The notes below the pieces were generated by a model that made no database searches, was not told the origin of the DNA, and worked only from the letters and a program-made list of their open reading frames with translations. Both the position numbers and the translations under genes were made by a program. From assembly GCF_900130035.1 (NCBI RefSeq), contig NZ_FQXQ01000002.1:620001-684000 (forward strand): a stretch of DNA of 64,000 nt, given 5' to 3'. Below are positions 18,904 to 26,366 of this stretch, one piece after another. Source of the DNA: Wenyingzhuangia marina (GTDB lineage: Bacteria; Bacteroidota; Bacteroidia; Flavobacteriales; Flavobacteriaceae). How positions within the stretch are numbered: position 1 is the first letter of the stretch; the number at the start of each line of letters is the position of its first letter.

Positions 18904-18917
18904 GTAACTTATGTTAC
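18904..18917. promoter_or_regulatory. GTAAC-N4-GTTAC palindrome, copy 2, upstream of the MBL/rhodanese operon
   Basis: GTAAC at 18904-18908, spacer TTAT, GTTAC at 18913-18917. The flanks (ACA before, AC after) match copy 3 at 20689-20702. It overlaps the stop codon of the SulP gene, yet lies 55 bp before the MBL gene start, in the same relative position as the other copies. Function as an operator is inferred. Confidence 0.6.
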
Positions 18918-20638
18918 ACGTTGTTTTTTGTTTGCTGACAAATTTTATTTTGTAAGTCATCTTTACAAATAATACCATCAAAACAATCAACAGCTTCATA
19001 AGTTCTTACAAATAGATTTTCTTTTCCTAATACTTCTACAATGTTGTTTTTAAACAAAACATCTCTAGTTGGTCCTATAGCCCCTGTTATCATCATTATT
19101 ATGTTTTGATCTTTTAATTCTTTTATAAACCTCATCAGCATTACACTTGCGCTACTGTCAATATAAGTTATGGCTTCTGCGTTAATAATCACAGCTTTTA
19201 AGGTTTCTTTTTTTACAGCTATTAATTGATGCATTTTTTTCTTAAAATAATCTTTATTTCCAAAATACAATTGTGCATCAAAACGAACAATTAGCAAGTC
19301 ATCTCTTTGCGTAGTAACATTAAAACGAGCTACATTTTTAAAATAATTACTATTTTCAACCCTTGCTAAAACAGCGATATGAGGTTGAGAAGTTCTATAA
19401 ATCACCAATATTAAAGACAAAACAATTCCGACTAAAATACCTTGTGTAATTCCTAAAAACAAAGTGATGATAAAAGTGATGATTAATAAATAAAACTCAT
19501 CTTTTTGATGTTTATACAGTTGAATTGGATATTTAACATCTATTAAATAAAATACTGCTACCAAAATCATAGCAGCCAATACCGTTAAAGGCAAATAATA
19601 AAATAATGGTGTTAAAAATAACAAGGTAAATCCTACTACTGCTGCTGCCACTAATGAAGCAATTCCTGTTTTTGCTCCCGCTTGATGATTCACAGCCGTT
19701 CTTGCAAATCCTCCTGTACTAGGATAAGACTGAAATAAAGATCCTATCATATTAGAAAAACCTATAGCGACTAATTCCTGATTGGCATCTACCTCATAAT
19801 CTTCATTTTGTTCTTCTAAAGATTTAGAAATAGAACTTGCCTCCATATACCCTACCAAAGCCAATGTTAAGGCCATAGGAGCTAGCGTTAAAATAGGCAT
19901 ATCATTAAAACTTGGCCACTTAAAAATTGGCAAACCTTTTGGTATGTTTCCTACAATTTCCACTCCATAATGATTCAATCCTAAGAAATAAACACTTACA
20001 ATTCCTAAAAAAACAACCATTAAAGCCGATGGTATTTTAGGAACAAACTTTTTAATAAATACAATAATACCCATCGCTAGAATACCCATGAACAATGTTA
20101 TTACGTGAATTTGTGAGGAATGATTAAAAAGTTCTTTTAAGAGCATAATCACGCCATTAGTTCTAGGAAAACTCAATCCTGTAAAATGTTTTAGCTGACT
20201 TAATCCTATTATAATTGCTACGGCAGAAGTAAATCCACTAATAACAGGTTTTGATAAAAAATTAACCAAAAATCCCATTTTTAAAAATCCCATTAACAAC
20301 TGAATAACACCAGTAAATAATGCTAAAAAAACAGCCATCGCAATATAACTATCTAAACTTGTTAAAGACAAAGCTGCCAAACTAGAAGCTACTAATAAAG
20401 AATCCATAGCCACAGGTCCTACTGCTAATTGTCTTGAAGTTCCCATAATAGCATAAATTATTTGAGGTACCAACGCAGCATACAATCCAAAAACAGGAGG
20501 CAAACCAGCAATTAAAGCATAGGCCATTCCTTGTGGGATTAATAAAATACCAACAGTAATTCCTGCCACTACATCACTTTTTAAATAGCTAATTTTATAC
20601 TTAGGTAGCCATTCAAAAACGGGAACAAAATGTTTCAT
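18914..20638 (-). CDS. SulP-family anion transporter with STAS domain
   Basis: A 574-residue SLC26/SulP protein. The first 430 residues hold the transport domain with many membrane helices and the family motifs GILLIPQGMAYALIAGLPPVFGLY (near 30-55) and SMIGSLFQSYPSTGGFARTAVN-like sequence near 290-315. A STAS domain occupies about 440-555 (VIINAEAITYIDSSASVMLMRFIKEL). Members carry sulfate, bicarbonate or other anions. The next gene on the same strand is the MBL/rhodanese operon, and the same palindromic motif sits 51 bp upstream of this start, so sulfate or sulfite is a reasonable guess. The short gap and separate operator suggest its own promoter. Confidence 0.93.
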   Translation of the reverse strand: MKHFVPVFEWLPKYKISYLKSDVVAGITVGILLIPQGMAYALIAGLPPVFGLYAALVPQIIYAIMGTSRQLAVGPVAMDSLLVASSLAALSLTSLDSYIAMAVFLALFTGVIQLLMGFLKMGFLVNFLSKPVISGFTSAVAIIIGLSQLKHFTGLSFPRTNGVIMLLKELFNHSSQIHVITLFMGILAMGIIVFIKKFVPKIPSALMVVFLGIVSVYFLGLNHYGVEIVGNIPKGLPIFKWPSFNDMPILTLAPMALTLALVGYMEASSISKSLEEQNEDYEVDANQELVAIGFSNMIGSLFQSYPSTGGFARTAVNHQAGAKTGIASLVAAAVVGFTLLFLTPLFYYLPLTVLAAMILVAVFYLIDVKYPIQLYKHQKDEFYLLIITFIITLFLGITQGILVGIVLSLILVIYRTSQPHIAVLARVENSNYFKNVARFNVTTQRDDLLIVRFDAQLYFGNKDYFKKKMHQLIAVKKETLKAVIINAEAITYIDSSASVMLMRFIKELKDQNIIMMITGAIGPTRDVLFKNNIVEVLGKENLFVRTYEAVDCFDGIICKDDLQNKICQQTKNNV

Positions 20639-20688
20639 AAAATAGAATTATTTACTTACAAAACTAGATAGATTAAGAGCTACACACA

Positions 20689-20702
20689 GTAACAAAGGTT
20701 AC
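20689..20702. promoter_or_regulatory. GTAAC-N4-GTTAC palindrome, copy 3, upstream of the SulP gene
   Basis: GTAAC at 20689-20693, spacer AAAG, GTTAC at 20698-20702, with ACA before and AC after as in copy 2. It lies in the SulP/serB divergent gap, 51 bp upstream of the SulP start and 83 bp upstream of serB. Confidence 0.6.
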
Positions 20703-20784
20703 ACTAAAAAAATCTAACCGATTACTTTGTATATATCAGCAATATTGGGCATTTTTACACTTTCTAAAAAACACATATTTTCAT

Positions 20785-22014
20785 ATGGCAAAAGCACAAA
20801 AAGAAGTCATTTTATTAAAGGTTTCTGGTCAAGATAAACCCGGAGTTACTTCTGGCTTAACAGCTGTATTAGCACAATACAACGCTAATATATTAGACAT
20901 TGGTCAAGCAGATATTCACGATACATTATCCTTAGGAATGTTATTTGAAGTTCCTGCTGGTAAAGATTCTGGACCTGTTTTAAAAGACTTACTATTTAAA
21001 GCTTACGAATTAGATATTAAAGTAAAGTTTATTCCTATTTCTTTAGAAGACTATGAAAGCTGGGTAGGCTCTCAAGGAAAACCTCGTTACATTGTTACTA
21101 TTTTAGGAGAAACTTTAGCCGCTGCACAAGTCTCTGCAGTAACTAAAGTAATGGCCGAAGAAAACTTAAACATTGATGCCATCAAACGTTTAACAGGTCG
21201 TACATCTTTAACAGAAAACAGCGAGCAACCACGTTCTTGTATTCAATTATCTGTGAGAGGAGAATTAAGAGATAAAGAAGCCATGACTTCTAAATTCATG
21301 GAAATTTCTAGAAACTTAAATGTCGATTTGTCTTTTCAAGAAGATAATATTTACCGTAGAAACAGACGTCTAGTTTGTTTTGATATGGACTCTACTTTAA
21401 TTCAGGCAGAAGTGATTGATAAATTAGCTGAATTAGCTGGTGTGGGAGAACAGGTTTCTGCCATTACAGAATCTGCAATGCGTGGTGAAATTGATTTTAA
21501 CACAAGTTTTAAGAAGCGTATGGCCATGCTAGAAGGTTTAAGCGAAGAGGTCTTACGTGATGTAGCGGTTAATTTACCTATTACTAAAGGAGCACATCGT
21601 TTATTTAAAGCTTTAAAATATTATGGATTTAAGACTGCTATTTTATCTGGTGGATTTACTTATTTTGCCGAATATTTACAAAAAGAATTAGGAATTGATT
21701 ATGTTCACGCCAATCAATTAGAAATAAAAAATGGAGCCTTAACAGGTGGATATATTGGTGAAATTGTTGATGGTAACAAAAAAGCTGAGTTCTTAAAAGC
21801 AATTGCAGAAAAAGAAGGAATTCACATTAATCAAACCATTGCTGTAGGTGATGGTGCTAATGATTTACCGATGTTAAACTTAGCTGGTTTAGGAATTGCT
21901 TTCCATGCAAAACCAAAAGTAAAAGAAAGTGCAGAAAGCTCAATCTCAAGCCTAGGATTAGATGGTGTTTTGTATTTATTAGGATACCACGATAGACATA
22001 TTGATTTGATGTAA
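20785..22014 (+). CDS. serB: Phosphoserine phosphatase SerB with N-terminal ACT domains
   Basis: The 409-residue enzyme makes serine from phosphoserine. The N-terminal 180 residues hold two ACT-like regulatory domains (VSGQDKPGVTSGLTAVLA at 13-30; a second from about 101). The HAD phosphatase domain follows, with DMDST (nucleophile D200, acid/base D202), LSGGFT and GDGANDLPML. The length is near that of long SerB forms (about 400). It is divergent from SulP and convergent with the Crp/Fnr gene, sharing a bidirectional terminator. GlyA, which turns serine into glycine, is encoded just 1.7 kb away. Confidence 0.95.
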   Translation: MAKAQKEVILLKVSGQDKPGVTSGLTAVLAQYNANILDIGQADIHDTLSLGMLFEVPAGKDSGPVLKDLLFKAYELDIKVKFIPISLEDYESWVGSQGKPRYIVTILGETLAAAQVSAVTKVMAEENLNIDAIKRLTGRTSLTENSEQPRSCIQLSVRGELRDKEAMTSKFMEISRNLNVDLSFQEDNIYRRNRRLVCFDMDSTLIQAEVIDKLAELAGVGEQVSAITESAMRGEIDFNTSFKKRMAMLEGLSEEVLRDVAVNLPITKGAHRLFKALKYYGFKTAILSGGFTYFAEYLQKELGIDYVHANQLEIKNGALTGGYIGEIVDGNKKAEFLKAIAEKEGIHINQTIAVGDGANDLPMLNLAGLGIAFHAKPKVKESAESSISSLGLDGVLYLLGYHDRHIDLM

Positions 22015-22029
22015 AAAATCTTTATCAAT

Positions 22030-22065
22030 AAAAAAACTCCCTTAAATTATTAAGGGAGTTTTTTT
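22030..22065. terminator. Bidirectional terminator between serB and the Crp/Fnr gene
   Basis: An 11-bp perfect stem (AACTCCCTTAA / TTAAGGGAGTT) with a 4-nt loop and seven A/T on each side, between two convergent genes. Confidence 0.9.
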
Positions 22066-22067
22066 AT

Positions 22068-22694
22068 TTACAATACTTCTAGCGAATTTCTATGTAAACT
22101 TATTATTTTTTGATTCTCTAATTTTTTTAACAACCTAGAAATAACCACTCTTGAGGTGTGTAATTCATAAGCGATTTCTTGATGCGTACTTTTTATAATA
22201 CTATTACCTGTAACCGCTACTTTATCTTTTAAATATTTAAGCAATCTCTCGTCCATTTTTTTAAAAGCAACGTTATCTATGGTTTCTAAAAGCTCCATCA
22301 ACCTATTGTGATAACTATCAAAAACAAAACGCCTCCAACTTTTATATTTTCCTGTCCACTCTTCCATTTTTTCTATAGGAATCATTACTAAAACAGTATC
22401 TAACTCTGTAATGGCTCTAATTTCGCTCTTATGGTTTCCTACGCAACAAGTCATCGTCATAGCACAAGTATCTCCCTTTTCAAGAAAATAAAGTAATAGT
22501 TCGTCTCCTTCTTCATCTTCTCTTAATATTTTTATAGCTCCCTCTATTAATAATGGCATGGATTTAATGTACTGCCCTATATCCATTAGTTTGGTTCCAG
22601 CAGCAACATGTTTTAATGTAGCCACTCTATCTATTTCTTCTATCAACTCATTTTCAAAGAGATGACCATAATGTAATTTTAATTCCTGTAACAT
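22068..22694 (-). CDS. Crp/Fnr-family transcription regulator
   Basis: The 208-residue protein has a cyclic-nucleotide-binding-like beta-barrel (about 15-125) and a C-terminal winged HTH, with the helix-turn-helix at about 169-190 (STHQEIAYELHTSRVVISRL). It has no Fnr-type N-terminal four-Cys iron-sulfur cluster, but three Cys (77, 83, 84 in TCAMTMTCC) sit in the barrel and could sense thiols or persulfides. Related proteins in Bacteroidetes often lie beside MBL, rhodanese, SulP and YeeE genes, as here. It faces the peptide array divergently. A TACATTTG -7 element on the minus strand lies 17-24 bp upstream of its start. Confidence 0.9.
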   Translation of the reverse strand: MLQELKLHYGHLFENELIEEIDRVATLKHVAAGTKLMDIGQYIKSMPLLIEGAIKILREDEEGDELLLYFLEKGDTCAMTMTCCVGNHKSEIRAITELDTVLVMIPIEKMEEWTGKYKSWRRFVFDSYHNRLMELLETIDNVAFKKMDERLLKYLKDKVAVTGNSIIKSTHQEIAYELHTSRVVISRLLKKLENQKIISLHRNSLEVL

Positions 22695-22710
22695 ATAGTA
22701 GTATATATAT

Positions 22711-22718
22711 CAAATGTA
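22711..22718 (-). promoter_or_regulatory. Candidate -7 element of the Crp/Fnr gene
   Basis: Read on the minus strand this is TACATTTG, a full TAnnTTTG match, 17 bp before the ATG at 22694. The -33 region is weak. Confidence 0.4.
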
Positions 22719-22799
22719 TTAAATAAGTCTATAACTAAAGTATAACTGCGAAAAAACATACTACCACTAACAAACCTACTTGATAAAAAGATGAAACCA

Positions 22800-22817
22800 A
22801 ACTGTGATAACACAGTT
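22800..22817. promoter_or_regulatory. 18-bp perfect palindrome upstream of the peptide array (candidate Crp/Fnr-type operator)
   Basis: AACTGTG and CACAGTT surround the 4-bp spacer ATAA. The inner CTGTG-N4-CACAG has the 5-4-5 layout of Fnr-family sites. A weak -7 element (TAGTTTTA, 22838-22845) follows; with a start near 22851 the palindrome is centred near -42, the usual class II activator position. It lies between the Crp/Fnr gene and the first peptide gene, so either or both may be controlled. Further overlapping inverted repeats (ACAGT-N6-ACTGT) follow. Confidence 0.55.
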
Positions 22818-22881
22818 AGATTACTGTTAGTGTTTTTTAGTTTTATCATATGAAATATTACTCACATTAAAAACTCAAGTT

Positions 22882-23028
22882 ATGAAGTATTTAAACAAAA
22901 ACATCGAGGAAATTGGTAAAAGAACTAATGAAAAATCATTGGTAAATTATTCAACATCTTGTGGAATATTTCAAAATTGTGATTATAACAGTCCTTCTGT
23001 AAAAAATTATCTTCAGCATAGTAAGTAA
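22882..23028 (+). CDS. Small peptide of unknown family, array member 1 (48 aa, CGIFQNC core)
   Basis: An ATG-started frame of 48 codons. I do not recognise the family. The N-terminal part (MKYLNKNIEEIGKR) is polar and charged, followed by EKSL at 17-20 and the core STSCGIFQNCDYNSP with Cys at 27 and 33. There is no signal peptide, membrane helix or double-Gly site. It is one of four tandem paralogues; compared with the next copy, the first 41 codons differ at 11 synonymous and only 4 amino-acid-changing codons, strong evidence that it is translated and selected. A leader-plus-core reading (RiPP-like or signalling precursor) is plausible, but no modification enzyme is next to it. Confidence 0.85.
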   Translation: MKYLNKNIEEIGKRTNEKSLVNYSTSCGIFQNCDYNSPSVKNYLQHSK

Positions 23029-23084
23029 AATATAATTTAAAGAAAGAATTAAAATAAAAATGTAACTATTTAAACATTTTAAAG

Positions 23085-23234
23085 ATGAAGTACTTAAATA
23101 AAAACATAGAAGAAATTGGCAAAAGAGCTAATGAAAAATCATTAATAGATTATTCAACGTCTTGTGGAATCTTCCAAAATTGTGATTATAATAGCCCTAC
23201 TGTAAAAAGTTACCTTGAGAACAACAAATCTTAA
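23085..23234 (+). CDS. Small peptide of unknown family, array member 2 (49 aa, CGIFQNC core)
   Basis: The closest paralogue of member 1, 56 bp downstream of it on the same strand. Nearly all of the first 41 residues match: MKYLNKNIEEIGKR leader, ANEKSL, then STSCGIFQNCDYNSP with Cys 27 and 33. Only T15A, V21I, N22D and S39T differ before the variable tail (SYLENNKS). Many third-codon positions differ, so the duplication is not recent and the protein sequence has been kept. No promoter of its own is clear, so cotranscription with member 1 is likely. Function is unknown. Confidence 0.85.
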   Translation: MKYLNKNIEEIGKRANEKSLIDYSTSCGIFQNCDYNSPTVKSYLENNKS

Positions 23235-23278
23235 TTAAGAGATAAAAAATAAATTAATAACATTAAACATTTGATATT

Positions 23279-23437
23279 ATGAAATTTCTAAATAAAAACA
23301 TCGAGCCCTCTTCCAAATCAGTTTCTAACAAGTCATTAGCAAATCGTTCTAGTTCTAACGGTATTTTTAAAATTTCTAATTTTAATATTTTCTTGGTAAA
23401 AGAATCAGGACAAGGACCACGTAGTTTAGCGTTTTAA
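23279..23437 (+). CDS. Small peptide of unknown family, array member 3 (52 aa, core cysteines lost)
   Basis: It shares the leader MKFLNKNIE, the NKSL block at 17-20 and GIF at 28-30, all aligned without gaps with the other members. Both core Cys are replaced: Asn at 27 and Ser at 33. The tail is different and longer, ending KESGQGPRSLAF. The frame is intact, so it may be a diverged functional member, a decoy or immunity-like variant, or a decaying copy. It lies 44 bp after member 2. Coding status is less certain than for the others. Confidence 0.7.
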   Translation: MKFLNKNIEPSSKSVSNKSLANRSSSNGIFKISNFNIFLVKESGQGPRSLAF

Positions 23438-23473
23438 TAACAATTAAAATATTTTATAAAATTTCTTTTCTTG

Positions 23474-23481
23474 TAAGTTTG
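23474..23481 (+). promoter_or_regulatory. Candidate -7 element before array member 4
   Basis: TAAGTTTG matches TAnnTTTG and lies 33 bp before the ATG of member 4, within a 77-bp gap, the longest in the array. No clear TTG -33 element is visible, so this is tentative. Confidence 0.3.
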
Positions 23482-23514
23482 TAAAAAAATATTGACCTAT
23501 TATAAAAAGAAGTT

Positions 23515-23679
23515 ATGAGATATTTAAATGAAAACATAGAAGCTTTATCTAAACTACAAAACAATAAGTCTTTGGTAAGAGCAAATACCTCTTGTGGTAT
23601 TTTTCAAGATTGTGATTACACAAAAGATACTGGTAAGTTGTATCATCAGAAAAAAATAGAAACCTTACCACCCAAATAA
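23515..23679 (+). CDS. Small peptide of unknown family, array member 4 (54 aa, CGIFQDC core)
   Basis: The frame begins MRYLNENIEALSK, keeps NKSL at 17-20 and the core TSCGIFQDCDY with Cys 27 and 33 in register with members 1 and 2, then has its own tail (ending ETLPPK). Outside the leader motif, the KSL block and the core, it has diverged strongly from members 1 and 2, so the conserved positions point to what matters: the YLN-NIE start, KSL and C-GIFQ-x-C-DY. A strong terminator starts right at its stop, marking the end of the array transcript. The next gene, glyA, is convergent. Function is unknown. Confidence 0.85.
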   Translation: MRYLNENIEALSKLQNNKSLVRANTSCGIFQDCDYTKDTGKLYHQKKIETLPPK

Positions 23680-23680
23680 A

Positions 23681-23711
23681 AAAGAGCCGCTAAAATTAGC
23701 GGCTCTTTTTT
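23681..23711. terminator. Bidirectional terminator between the peptide array and glyA
   Basis: A perfect 10-bp stem (GAGCCGCTAA at 23684-23693, TTAGCGGCTC at 23696-23705) with a 2-nt loop and A/T runs on both sides. It ends the peptide transcript on the plus strand and glyA on the minus strand. Confidence 0.92.
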
Positions 23712-23729
23712 ATTTCATTTTTAAGAATA

Positions 23730-25004
23730 TTACCATTGGAATAACGGTCTATCTTGCATAAAGTCATTTACTTTATCAGCAACAGCCTCTAACAATTCTT
23801 CATTTTCAAAGTTGTTAATTACTTCATCAATAAAGTTAGCTACTACCGCCATATCATCTTCTTTTAAACCACGAGTTGTTACTGCAGCTGCTCCTAAACG
23901 AATACCTGAAGTTACAAATGGAGAACGAGTATCATAAGGAACCATATTTTTATTTACTGTAATATCAGCCTTTACCAATGCTTGTTCAGCATCTTTTCCT
24001 GATAAGTTTTTATTTCTTAAATCGATTAACATACAGTGATTGTCTGTTCCTCCTGAAATAATCTTATAATCTTTAGCTACTAATTCTTTAGCCAATCTTG
24101 CAGCATTCTTTTTAACTTGAACTTGGTAGTGTAAATATTCATCAGTTAAAGCTTCTCCTAAAGCAATTGCTTTTGCAGCAATTACATGCTCTAAAGGTCC
24201 ACCTTGCATTCCTGGAAATACTGCTCCGTTAAGAATAGCAGACATCATTTTTAAATCTCCATTCTTTAAAGTAATTCCATCTTTGTTTTCAAAATCTTTC
24301 CCCATCATAATCATTCCTCCTCTTGGACCTCTTAAAGTCTTGTGAGTAGTTGTTGTAACGAAATGACAGTGTGGCATTGGATCGTTTAAAATTCCTTTTG
24401 CAATCATTCCAGATGGATGAGAAATATCGGCTAATAAATAAGCTCCTACTTCATCAGCAATTTCTCTAAATTTAGCAAAATCCATATCTCTAGAGTAAGA
24501 AGATGCACCTGCAACAATCATTTTAGGCTTTTCTGCTTTAGCAATTTTTAAAATGTTGTCATAATTTAAAACCTCAGTTTCTTTATCAACACCATAGTGA
24601 ACCGCTTGGTAAATTTTACCTGAAAAGTTTACCGGAGAACCATGTGTTAAGTGACCACCGTGAGATAAGTCAAAACCTAAAATTTTATCTCCTGGCTCTA
24701 AAACCGCAAAATATACTGCTGCGTTTGCTTGAGAACCTGAGTGAGGCTGTACGTTAACATACTCTGCACCATATAATTCTTTAGCTCTATCGATTGCTAA
24801 TTGTTCAACAATATCAACAACTTCACATCCTCCGTAATATCTTTTTCCTGGATATCCTTCAGCATATTTATTTGTTAAAACAGAACCTTGTGCTTCCATT
24901 ACTTGTTCGCTTACAAAGTTTTCAGAAGCAATTAATTCAATTCCTTTTAATTGTCTTTCTTTTTCGTCTTGAATTAAATCAAATATGATTTGATCACGTT
25001 TCAT
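23730..25004 (-). CDS. glyA: Serine hydroxymethyltransferase GlyA
   Basis: The 424-residue PLP enzyme converts serine and tetrahydrofolate to glycine and methylene-tetrahydrofolate, the main source of one-carbon units. Clear family motifs are LIASENFVS near the N terminus, [43 protein letters not shown] and [14 protein letters not shown], whose Lys carries PLP. Length and start are standard. It is a single gene with its own terminator, shared with the convergent peptide array; there is no sign that it forms part of that system. Confidence 0.97.
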   Translation of the reverse strand: MKRDQIIFDLIQDEKERQLKGIELIASENFVSEQVMEAQGSVLTNKYAEGYPGKRYYGGCEVVDIVEQLAIDRAKELYGAEYVNVQPHSGSQANAAVYFAVLEPGDKILGFDLSHGGHLTHGSPVNFSGKIYQAVHYGVDKETEVLNYDNILKIAKAEKPKMIVAGASSYSRDMDFAKFREIADEVGAYLLADISHPSGMIAKGILNDPMPHCHFVTTTTHKTLRGPRGGMIMMGKDFENKDGITLKNGDLKMMSAILNGAVFPGMQGGPLEHVIAAKAIALGEALTDEYLHYQVQVKKNAARLAKELVAKDYKIISGGTDNHCMLIDLRNKNLSGKDAEQALVKADITVNKNMVPYDTRSPFVTSGIRLGAAAVTTRGLKEDDMAVVANFIDEVINNFENEELLEAVADKVNDFMQDRPLFQW

Positions 25005-25193
25005 ATTCTAGGTGTTTTTGAGGTTGAAAATGAGTTGCAAAAATAATAAATATTTATACACACTTAGCCAAAAGAATTAAGAATATATTACCTTATTTTT
25101 CTTTTAAAAAGAAAACTATTCTTTTATTTATTTCTTTTTGACATATTTTACACATAATCCTTCACAAAAAATAAGTTCAATATAAAATCTAAT

Positions 25194-25201
25194 TACCTTT
25201 G
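25194..25201 (+). promoter_or_regulatory. Candidate -7 element of the HAD phosphatase gene
   Basis: TACCTTTG is a full TAnnTTTG match, 32 bp upstream of the ATG at 25234, in the 229-bp divergent gap with glyA. Confidence 0.45.
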
Positions 25202-25233
25202 TACTTAGTGAAAACAACCACAAAACACATCTA

Positions 25234-26034
25234 ATGAATTACAAAATGATTGTTTTAGACATGGATGATACTTTATTAAAAGACGATCATACCATTTCCG
25301 AAAGAAACAAAAAAGCTATAAAAGCAGCACAAGAAGCAGGAAAATATGTAGTACTTGCCTCGGGTAGACCTACTCCTGCAATGGTTCAGTACGCAAAAGA
25401 ACTAGAATTAGACAAATACAATTCCTACATCATTTCTTTCAATGGTGGTCAAATCATTAATATGGCTGATGAAACCTGTATTTTTGAACAAACATTAGCT
25501 GTAGAAGATATTCATAAATTATATGATTTTAGCAAAGAACACAAAACTGCTTTTATTACCTATTATGATGGGAAAATTATAGGAACTCAAGAGTCTGAAT
25601 ATATTGATGTAGAAAAAAACATTACAGGAATGCCTTATGTAGTAGTAAATGATTTAAAAGCTAACATAACCAAAAACTGTGTTAAATGTTTATTACTTGA
25701 AGAGCCTAACTATTTAAAACAAGTAGAAACCAAGCTTAAATCTTATAGGCCCGATTTAAGTGTTTCATTATCTAAACCTTTCTTTTTAGAAGTAATGCCA
25801 CAAGGAATAGACAAAGCTGCTACTTTAAAAAGATTGATTGATCAGTTAGGAATAAAACAAGAAGAAACCATTGCTGTTGGAAATGCAGAAAATGATTTAA
25901 CAATGATTGAATTTGCTGGATTAGGTGTATGGGTAAAAAACGTAACTCCGGAATTAAAAAACTGTGCAAATTTAATTGTTTCTTCAAATAATGATGATGG
26001 AGTTGCAGAAGTTATTGAAAAACATATGTTATAA
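25234..26034 (+). CDS. Cof-type HAD-IIB family sugar phosphatase-like hydrolase
   Basis: The 266-residue protein shows all HAD motifs: VLDMDDTLL with D9 as nucleophile and D11 as acid/base, LASGRPTPAM (motif II), a cap domain of the IIB type in the middle, a Lys region (GIDKAATLKRL) and VGNAENDLTMI (motif IV). Cof-like phosphatases dephosphorylate sugar phosphates, flavin or PLP-type metabolites; the substrate cannot be read from the sequence. It is divergent from glyA and has its own promoter element. Confidence 0.9.
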   Translation: MNYKMIVLDMDDTLLKDDHTISERNKKAIKAAQEAGKYVVLASGRPTPAMVQYAKELELDKYNSYIISFNGGQIINMADETCIFEQTLAVEDIHKLYDFSKEHKTAFITYYDGKIIGTQESEYIDVEKNITGMPYVVVNDLKANITKNCVKCLLLEEPNYLKQVETKLKSYRPDLSVSLSKPFFLEVMPQGIDKAATLKRLIDQLGIKQEETIAVGNAENDLTMIEFAGLGVWVKNVTPELKNCANLIVSSNNDDGVAEVIEKHML

Positions 26035-26114
26035 AAGCATTTTACACATTAACAAATATCAATAAAACTAAAGTTTATATATTCTACATTTATGGTGAAA
26101 TCATTAATTGAACC

Positions 26115-26315
26115 ATGAAAAGAAAACACTGTCCTTGTTGTAATTCTACCTTAAGATTTAGAAGACAAAAAAAAAACATATATAAACTATTCTTTTTTGT
26201 AAAAATGTATACTTGTTCCAACTGTGATACTTTGTACGCATGGATTAAAGGTCTTGATAAATCAGTTTGTATCAAATCTGGAAGTACAGAAAAAGTTACT
26301 AAAACTACATCATAA
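26115..26315 (+). CDS. Small zinc-ribbon-like protein of unknown function
   Basis: A 66-residue basic protein with two Cys pairs: HCPCCNSTL at 5-13 and TCSNCDTLY at about 33-41. The pattern C-x-x-C ... C-x-x-C fits one zinc ribbon. A further Cys lies near 52. It starts 80 bp after the HAD gene and is closed by a strong terminator that starts at its stop codon, which supports it as a real gene. The minus-strand frame over the same bases was judged a shadow. No function is assigned. Confidence 0.6.
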   Translation: MKRKHCPCCNSTLRFRRQKKNIYKLFFFVKMYTCSNCDTLYAWIKGLDKSVCIKSGSTEKVTKTTS

Positions 26316-26347
26316 AAAAAAGCCACTCAATTGAGTGGCTTTTTTTT
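26314..26347. terminator. Perfect bidirectional terminator
   Basis: AGCCACTCAA and TTGAGTGGCT (26321-26340) form a 20-bp perfect palindrome with seven A before and seven T after. It serves the zinc-ribbon gene on the plus strand and the convergent MORN-like gene on the minus strand. Confidence 0.9.
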
Positions 26348-26366
26348 ATGATGTTATTCTTTTAAT

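Noticed and set aside
22882-23679. The repeated blocks as a non-coding tandem repeat or CRISPR-like array
   Set aside because: Units are about 200 bp with unequal spacing, differ mainly at third codon positions, and each has ATG and stop in phase. They are coding paralogues, not a CRISPR array.
26090-26326. 78-residue minus-strand frame opposite the zinc-ribbon gene
   Set aside because: No start context or motif; the plus-strand frame has paired Cys motifs and a terminator at its stop.
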